DNA of 64,000 nt from Pseudomonas sp. 102515 (GTDB taxonomy: Bacteria; Pseudomonadota; Gammaproteobacteria; Pseudomonadales; Pseudomonadaceae). The stretch is taken from positions 366,673-430,672 of the forward strand of contig NZ_JAVHTY010000005.1 of the NCBI RefSeq assembly GCF_031085165.1, read 5' to 3'. The notes below the pieces were generated by a model. It ran no database searches. It was given only the letters and a program-made list of their open reading frames with translations, and was not told the origin of the DNA. The stretch's first letter is position 1; every line of letters starts with the position of its first letter. Positions 58,845-64,000 of this stretch are shown piece by piece. A program made the translations under genes and the position numbers.

Positions 58845-60107
58845 ATGATCGACCCCAAACGCGTCCTGCGTACCCTCGCCGAACACTGGCACCTCATCGA
58901 CCCCCTGTGCGCCCACTTCGACAGCGGCACCCTGGGCCTGGCCGAGTTGCGTGCCCGCCTGGCCGAACAACTGCCCGAACGCACGCCGGCCGACCTCACC
59001 GCCCTGCTCGACACCTGGATCCGCCTGGACATCCTGGTGCCGGTGGCCAAGAGCCCCAATCGCTTCGAGCTCAATGGCCAGATCCACGACTTCCTCGGCT
59101 ATCTCAGGCGCGAACACCGGCTGGGCCTGTGCCTGGAGATCGAGGCCTACCTGCGTCATCTGGAGCGCCTCGCCGGCCACATCCGCGAAGCCTTCGACAA
59201 CCGCGACGGCCCCGACCTCGTCCGCCAGCTGCGCCTGCTCGACATGCGCGTGCGCGATGTCCTCAAGAAGCTGGCCAACGATGGCCATGCCCTGGAAGGC
59301 GTCGCCGAGCGCGCCAAGACCAGCGATCGCCAGATCCCCCTACGCCAACGCTATGCCGAGGTGCTGGCCACCTGGGACGAATACGTCGAGCCGATGATCC
59401 AGCTGGTGGCCGCCGACGGCGCCTTCGAGCGCGGCGTCCATCGCGTCGAGCAGGTGCTCCTGCACCTGCTGGGCGAACAGCAGCGCCTCGGCCACCTAGT
59501 CGACGACGACCTGCTGCTGCGCACCCAGGCGCGCATCTTGGAGATGCACAACGCCGCCCAGCTGGCCCTACGCCGTGCCCGCGAATTGCTGCTGCCACTG
59601 CGCGAGGAAGCGCGCCGGCACAATGCCGTGACCCGGGGCGCCGCCCTGGCTCTGGCCACCATCCGCCGCAAGGGCCTCGACGCCGTGCCCCAGGCGGCCC
59701 TGCCCCTGTTCAGCCGACCGCAGAGCGTCTTTCTCGGCACCACCGCCCAGGTGGAAAGCTATGTCTACGCCCTGGCCCGCTTCGAGCCCAAGCCGGCGCG
59801 CTTTCCCAGCCAGGCCAGTCGTCCGCGCGACAGCGAGCGCCCGGCAGCGCCCCGCACCGCCCGCGAGATGCTCGATCTCTGCCGGGACGCCTTGCCGCTG
59901 CCCGATCTCATGGCCTGGCTGCTGGAGCAGGAGCCGACCGGCGACACCGACGAGTTGCTCTACTGGTTCTCGCGCCTGTCCCGCGATGCGCGCTTCCAGC
60001 GCCAGCGCCTGGACCGCCGCCACTACGACACCCTCGAACACCGCGTCAGCCTGTGCTCCTACGCCCTGACCGCCCGATCTCTCGCGAGCGACGCCCATGC
60101 AACTTGA
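58845..60107 (+). CDS. mksF: Condensin kleisin subunit MksF
   Basis: 420-aa kleisin-like subunit of the MksBEF bacterial condensin. An N-terminal winged-helix-like region (IDPKRVLRTLAEHWHLIDPL) is followed by a helical middle (YLRHLERLAGHIREAF) and a C-terminal segment ELLYWFSRLSRDARFQRQRL. Kleisin bridges the MksB heads and recruits MksE. ATG 58845 was chosen; TACAAT at 58811 may be part of its promoter. The stop overlaps mksE by 11 bp. MksBEF assists chromosome organisation and segregation in Pseudomonas. Confidence 0.85.
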   Translation: MIDPKRVLRTLAEHWHLIDPLCAHFDSGTLGLAELRARLAEQLPERTPADLTALLDTWIRLDILVPVAKSPNRFELNGQIHDFLGYLRREHRLGLCLEIEAYLRHLERLAGHIREAFDNRDGPDLVRQLRLLDMRVRDVLKKLANDGHALEGVAERAKTSDRQIPLRQRYAEVLATWDEYVEPMIQLVAADGAFERGVHRVEQVLLHLLGEQQRLGHLVDDDLLLRTQARILEMHNAAQLALRRARELLLPLREEARRHNAVTRGAALALATIRRKGLDAVPQAALPLFSRPQSVFLGTTAQVESYVYALARFEPKPARFPSQASRPRDSERPAAPRTAREMLDLCRDALPLPDLMAWLLEQEPTGDTDELLYWFSRLSRDARFQRQRLDRRHYDTLEHRVSLCSYALTARSLASDAHAT

Positions 60108-60774
60108 TCTCAACGAAATGACCCAGCTTGCGCCCATCTTCCGCGAGCTGTTCAAGGGCTATCACCTGTCCCGCAGCGAGCCCGAGAGCTACGCCCAGCT
60201 CAGCCAACAGCAGGACCAGTACCGCGCGCTGTTCCGCGCCCTCGGCTTCGAACTGGTCTGCGATCCGCGCGGCTTCTACTACTTCGTGCCCGAGCAAATG
60301 GGTGCCCAGGTCAACAAGACCGCCCAGCGCCTGGCGCTGTTCACCTTCATTCTGGTCGAGCACCTCGCCGACCAGGGTCGCGACCCGCTGGCCGTGCTCG
60401 ATGGCGGCACCCTGGGCCGGCACGAGTTGCCCGCGCTGCTGGACAAGTACAGCGACCTCTTCCTGCAGGCCGAGGTCACCACCCAGGAAGAGCTGGAGGA
60501 AAAGATCCTGCGCCGCCTGACCCAGCTCGGCTTCGCCCTGGACAGCAACGGCACCTACCGCTTCCTGCCGCCCATGCACCGCTTCCTCGATGTCTGCCTG
60601 ACCGTGCAGCAGGATCGCGACCTGGCCGCCGGCCTGCATGCCAGCGACCTGCCGCTGCCGGCCCCGACCCTGGCGGGCGACGAAGACGGCACCGAGCAGG
60701 AAGGCGCCGACGAGGATGACGAAGAGGCCGCCCTGGCCCGCGCCATCGCCGCAGAACGGGAGTTCGACCTATGA
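60097..60774 (+). CDS. mksE: Condensin accessory subunit MksE
   Basis: 225-aa KITE-type subunit with tandem winged-helix regions (IFRELFKGYHLSRSEPESYA, RRLTQLGFALDSNGTYRFLP) and an acidic C-terminal tail (DEDGTEQEGADEDDEEAA) before the terminal helix. It corresponds to MukE/JetB. The start overlaps mksF by 11 bp and the stop overlaps mksB by 4 bp (ATGA), so the three subunits are made in a coupled manner. Confidence 0.88.
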   Translation: MQLDLNEMTQLAPIFRELFKGYHLSRSEPESYAQLSQQQDQYRALFRALGFELVCDPRGFYYFVPEQMGAQVNKTAQRLALFTFILVEHLADQGRDPLAVLDGGTLGRHELPALLDKYSDLFLQAEVTTQEELEEKILRRLTQLGFALDSNGTYRFLPPMHRFLDVCLTVQQDRDLAAGLHASDLPLPAPTLAGDEDGTEQEGADEDDEEAALARAIAAEREFDL

Positions 60775-63572
60775 TCCGCTACGGCATCAGCCGCTTCGCC
60801 CTGCTCAACACCGCCGGCTACAGCCTCGGCCTCTTCCCGCTGGAACAGCCGCTGTCGGTCTACGGCGCCAACAACCTGGGCAAGAGCGCCTCGATCAACG
60901 CCCTGCAATTCCCCATCCTGGCGCGGCTCTCCGACATGAGCTTCGGCAAATACAGCAACGAGCAGTCGCGCAAGTTCTACTTCGCCACCGACACCAGCTA
61001 CATCCTCATCGAACTGCGCCTGGCCCATGGCCCCCACGTCATCGGCGTGGCCGGTCGCGGCCCGGGTGGCGGCTTCGGTCACCAGTTCTTCGCCTATGCC
61101 GGCGAACTGGACCTGGCCCACTACCAGCGCGACGGCGCCTGCCTGCGCCAGCGCGAGCTGTTCGCCAGCCTGGAACGCGCCGGCCTCAAGGCCTATGAGG
61201 TCAAGCCCGATGAATTGCGCCGCCTACTGGTCGGCGGCCATACCAGCATCCCGCTGGACCTGACCCTGATTCCGCTGCGCTCCACCAACGAACAGAGTCT
61301 CAAGACCTTCCGCGCCCTGTTCATCAACCTGCTGCACATGCGCGAGATCACCGCGGCCAAGCTAAAGCAGCTGTTTCTCGACGCCTTCGAGCACAGCCTG
61401 AGATCCGGCAGCGTCGACTACATCGCCGCCTGCGAGGAAGCCTTCCGCGATGTCCGCCGCATGGAGCAGGACTACCAATCCCTGGTCGCCGCCGGCCCGC
61501 TGGTGGAAGCCCTGGCCAATGGCGTCGAGCAGCGCGACCGCCTGAGGGGCAAGCTGCATCGCCTCTCGCCCCTGCTCGACAGCCTGCTCGGCACCTGGCA
61601 GCACTATGCCCTCGACCGCCGCGACGAACTCCTGGCCCAGACCGAACACTACCGCCAGGAACAGGATGGTCTGCAGCAGAGCCAGCGCGACGGCACCAGC
61701 GAACTCATGCGCCGCGAGCGCGAGATCAGCGGCCTGCAGCGCTGGCTCGCCGACCTGGCCCAGCTCAAGCACCGCTTCGCCCTGGTGGAGTCCACCGCCC
61801 CCCTCGAAGCCCAGCTGCTGGCGGCCAAGGATGCCCACGACGAACTGGCCGGCGCCCTGTCCCAGGCCCGTCAGTTCAGCAGCGAAGATCTGGACCAGCG
61901 CGTCCGCGAACTGGAACAGCGCCTCAAGGGGATTCGCCAGCAACTCGACCACGCCGACAACAACAGCTATGCCCGCCTGCGCGAGGAATTCAGCCAGGCC
62001 GACGTCGACCGCCTGATGCGGCTGTTCAATGGCCAGCTGTTCAGCCTGCCGCTCGGCCCCAAGGGCGTCGAACTGGCCGAAGACGGCAACTGGGTAAAGA
62101 CCTTCGAAGGCATCCTGGCGCGTTTCGAGGGTGATCGCCTCGAACTGCCGGGCTTGTCCCTCGACCTTTCGGGGATCGAGCCACCCACCCTGCAAGCCCT
62201 GGCTGATCGCGCCGCGCTGCGTGATCAGAAGGACCGTCTGGAGCGCGAGCTCAAGCAACTCAAGGCCCAGCAGGGCGTCAGCGTCGACCGCCGGGCCAGC
62301 AAGGCCCAGGCCGAAGCCCTCTACCAGCAGGTCCTGGATGCCCAGAAGGCCCTGGAAGACTTCCGTCGCTGCCAGACCCTGGGTGCCGAGGAAAACGAAA
62401 AACTCGAACAGCTGGCCCAGCTGGAAGCCGCCCAGGACGAACTGAGACGCGCCGGTGACGCCTTCACCGAACGCGTCCAGCAACTTTCCGCCAAGCTGCA
62501 GCTGATCGGTCGTCAGCTGGCCGACCTGGAAGCCAAGGACCGCACCCTCGCCGATGCCCTGCGCCGCCGGCAGCTGCTCCCCACCGACCTGCCCCAGGGC
62601 ATGCCCTTCATGGAAGCGGTGGACGATTCCCTGGAGAACCTGCTGCCGCTGCTCAACGACTACCAGGACACCTGGCAGGCCCTGCAGCGTGCCGACACCC
62701 AGATCGAGGCGCTCTATGCCCAGGTCCGTCTCAAGGGGGTAGCCAAGTTCGACAACGAAGAAGACCCCGAGCGTCGCCTGCAACTGCTGGTCAACGCCTA
62801 TGCCCATCGCCAGGACGAAGCCCTGACCCTGGCCAAGGCCCGCCGCGCCGCCGTCACCGACATCGCCCGGACCCTGAGAAACATCCGCAGCGACTACGAC
62901 AACCTCGAACACCAGCTGCAGCTGTTCAACCGCGAGATCAATCGCAAGCAGGTCTCCAACCTGGAGAGCTTCCGCATCGTCCTGGCGCCCAATAAGGAAG
63001 CGCTCAAGCACATCGACCAGATCATCCACAGCGCCGGCCAGTACGAGGAAGGCGAGACCCTATCGGTGTTCGATCTCACCCAGGACAGCAGCCAGGACCA
63101 GAAGAACGAGGACGCCAAGGAATACCTGGCACGCCTGGTGGCCGCCAACGGCAACCAGCTCGGCCTCAAGGACCTCTTCGAGCTGGCCTTCGAGATCACC
63201 AAGCAGGGCGACCAGCCGATCCTGCACACCGACATCGACGGCGCCGCCTCCAACGGCACCACCATGACCATCAAGGCGCTCACCAACATGTACCTGTTGC
63301 TGCACCTGATGGACCGGGAACAGGCCGCCAAGATCCGCCTTCCCTACTACCTGGACGAAGCCGCCGACATCGACGAACGCAACCAGCAGGCGCTGATCGA
63401 AACCAGCCAGCAGCTGGGCTTCGTGCCCATCCTGGCCAGCGTCAAACCCCAGGTCAGCGCCCAGGTCGCCATCGACCTCGAAGGCGGCAGCGGCCCCGGC
63501 GGCATCTACATCGACGAAGCCGACTGGAAGTACATCGCCAAACGCGACCTCGCCCTGCCCGAACCCGCTTGA
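60771..63572 (+). CDS. mksB: SMC-like condensin ATPase MksB
   Basis: 933-aa SMC-type ATPase. Walker A is GANNLGKSA at residues 32-40. Long coiled-coil arms run roughly 220-430 and 480-760, with a globular hinge near 430-475 (LMRLFNGQLFSLPLGPKGVE). The C-terminal head has a signature-like TTMTIKALTNMYLLLH and Walker B region IRLPYYLDEAADIDERNQQA. It is much shorter than MukB, as typical of MksB. It binds MksE/F and loops DNA. It is the last gene of the operon, followed by a terminator. Confidence 0.92.
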   Translation: MIRYGISRFALLNTAGYSLGLFPLEQPLSVYGANNLGKSASINALQFPILARLSDMSFGKYSNEQSRKFYFATDTSYILIELRLAHGPHVIGVAGRGPGGGFGHQFFAYAGELDLAHYQRDGACLRQRELFASLERAGLKAYEVKPDELRRLLVGGHTSIPLDLTLIPLRSTNEQSLKTFRALFINLLHMREITAAKLKQLFLDAFEHSLRSGSVDYIAACEEAFRDVRRMEQDYQSLVAAGPLVEALANGVEQRDRLRGKLHRLSPLLDSLLGTWQHYALDRRDELLAQTEHYRQEQDGLQQSQRDGTSELMRREREISGLQRWLADLAQLKHRFALVESTAPLEAQLLAAKDAHDELAGALSQARQFSSEDLDQRVRELEQRLKGIRQQLDHADNNSYARLREEFSQADVDRLMRLFNGQLFSLPLGPKGVELAEDGNWVKTFEGILARFEGDRLELPGLSLDLSGIEPPTLQALADRAALRDQKDRLERELKQLKAQQGVSVDRRASKAQAEALYQQVLDAQKALEDFRRCQTLGAEENEKLEQLAQLEAAQDELRRAGDAFTERVQQLSAKLQLIGRQLADLEAKDRTLADALRRRQLLPTDLPQGMPFMEAVDDSLENLLPLLNDYQDTWQALQRADTQIEALYAQVRLKGVAKFDNEEDPERRLQLLVNAYAHRQDEALTLAKARRAAVTDIARTLRNIRSDYDNLEHQLQLFNREINRKQVSNLESFRIVLAPNKEALKHIDQIIHSAGQYEEGETLSVFDLTQDSSQDQKNEDAKEYLARLVAANGNQLGLKDLFELAFEITKQGDQPILHTDIDGAASNGTTMTIKALTNMYLLLHLMDREQAAKIRLPYYLDEAADIDERNQQALIETSQQLGFVPILASVKPQVSAQVAIDLEGGSGPGGIYIDEADWKYIAKRDLALPEPA

Positions 63573-63589
63573 GCCCTCTCCAGAACGCA

Positions 63590-63616
63590 AAAAGCCCGGC
63601 ACATGCCGGGCTTTTT
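63590..63616 (+). terminator. Terminator after mksB
   Basis: AAAGCCCGGC and GCCGGGCTTT pair around ACAT, ending in a T-run. It lies 17 bp after the mksB stop and closes the mksFEB operon. Confidence 0.92.
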
Positions 63617-63637
63617 CTTGCTCGCGTAACGCTACGG

Positions 63638-63760
63638 TGGGTTGGGCTGAGCGCAGCGAAGCCCAACCTCCGGAAGACAACGTCGGCCCCCACCGCAGTT
63701 CTTTCGATGCCTGCAGCGGACCGCCATCCTTGGGCTTCACTGCGCTCAGCGCCAACCTAC
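63638..63760. repeat. MITE-like palindromic element, copy 3
   Basis: 123 bp. The left arm GTGGGTTGGGCTGAGCGCAG continues CGAAGCCCAA. The right arm, read in reverse complement, gives GTAGGTTGGCGCTGAGCGCA then GTGAAGCCCAA. The terminal inverted repeats are therefore about 30 bp with few mismatches, and the interior is longer than in copies 1 and 2. Confidence 0.88.
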
Positions 63761-63940
63761 GACCTTAACCTCACGGGCGATTACGCATCTTCAGCTCAAA
63801 CACAACAGCCCAGCGCAGCCGGGCTGTTGTGGCTGTTCTGCTCTTGCAGACCAAAGCAGCACTTGACCTCTCAAGCCTCCGCCATGCCACCTTTAATCCC
63901 CTCCCCGGGCAGAGGCTAGGGTGAGGGCAACCCCGGGCAC
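63761..63940. other. Intergenic DNA with a hairpin and a palindromic repeat
   Basis: ACAACAGCCC (63802-63811) pairs with GGGCTGTTGT (63821-63830), a 10-bp stem without a T-run. Bases 63898-63928 hold a degenerate CCCTCTCCC-type element (CCCCTCCCCGGGC, then GGGTGAGGG). No gene is evident. Confidence 0.6.
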
Positions 63941-64000
63941 GTGAGTTACTTTCGTCCGCTGATCTGGCTATTCGCCCAAGCGCCCTGGCCCTCGGCCAAA
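63941..64000 (+). CDS. Possible start of a gene running off the right edge
   Basis: From GTG 63941 the frame reads VSYFRPLIWLFAQAPWPSAK to the end without a stop. The hydrophobic start could begin a membrane protein, but there is no clear Shine-Dalgarno and only 20 codons are visible. Confidence 0.2.
   Translation, partial: MSYFRPLIWLFAQAPWPSAK

Noticed and set aside
61362..63029. 555-codon minus-strand frame inside mksB
   Set aside because: Antisense shadow caused by the codon bias of the coiled-coil gene.
58845..63572. Complete Wadjet plasmid-defence system
   Set aside because: Only the three condensin genes are present; the MksG/JetD nuclease is absent and the locus is in conserved housekeeping context.

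Overview
The window is a stretch of GC-rich Pseudomonas chromosome. Three blocks of typical Pseudomonas housekeeping order support this: pagL-murI-moeB-prmC-prfA-hemA, TPR lipoprotein-lolB-ispE-tRNA(Gln)-prs-rplY-pth-ychF, and rimI-holD diverging from mksFEB. From memory, the same backbone genes lie much closer together in P. aeruginosa PAO1 (around PA4661-PA4686), so about 12.4-57.4 kb here reads as accessory DNA set between ychF and rimI. Inositol use plus this backbone would fit the P. oryzihabitans/psychrotolerans group, but that is an inference and no species marker was checked.

Layout. 1-12.3 kb: conserved block. Leftward are lipid A deacylase (partial), glutamate racemase, MoeB, PrmC, RF1 and glutamyl-tRNA reductase. 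Rightward are a TPR lipoprotein, LolB, IspE, tRNA-Gln, PRPP synthetase, L25, Pth and YchF. 12.4-31.5 kb: regulator-rich accessory region with five LysR-, one AraC-, one GlxA- and one OmpR-wHTH/ATPase-type regulator. It also holds several MFS exporters, a secreted protein with a 26-residue tandem repeat, a six-gene leftward operon of unknown purpose (YcaC hydrolase, MFS-ABM fusion, YtcJ-like amidohydrolase, alpha/beta hydrolase, ABM-membrane protein, DoxX), a pirin and a DedA-like protein. 31.7-37.9 kb: metallophosphoesterase, NTP/NDP-type transporter, Tat-exported aldo/keto reductase, UV-damage endonuclease and a DUF445 protein, separated by short palindromic repeats.

37.9-54.1 kb: a complete myo-inositol system. 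IolG oxidises inositol to inosose, IolE dehydrates it, IolD opens the ring, IolB isomerises the product, and a fused IolC kinase/aldolase phosphorylates and cleaves it. MmsA then turns malonate semialdehyde into acetyl-CoA, and IolI interconverts inososes. Uptake is by an IbpA-IatA-IatP type ABC transporter, with an extra Gfo/Idh/MocA dehydrogenase at the end. A divergent RpiR-family repressor (IolR) controls it: identical-format palindromes GGAA-N6-TTCC occur in exactly the three expected promoter regions. Three ribosome-binding/leader regions carry A-rich AANAANAA motifs, the pattern bound by Hfq/Crc in pseudomonad catabolite repression. The two transporter promoters share a near-duplicate leader followed by a short upstream ORF.

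54.2-64 kb: tRNA-Met with a strong promoter, otsBA trehalose synthesis, an acidic disordered protein, rimI, a cryptic HolD (DNA polymerase III psi), and the MksFEB condensin operon without a MksG nuclease gene. Three kinds of short palindromic repeat recur through the gaps; two of them supply the stop codon of an adjacent gene. No IS element, prophage, CRISPR array or rRNA gene was seen.
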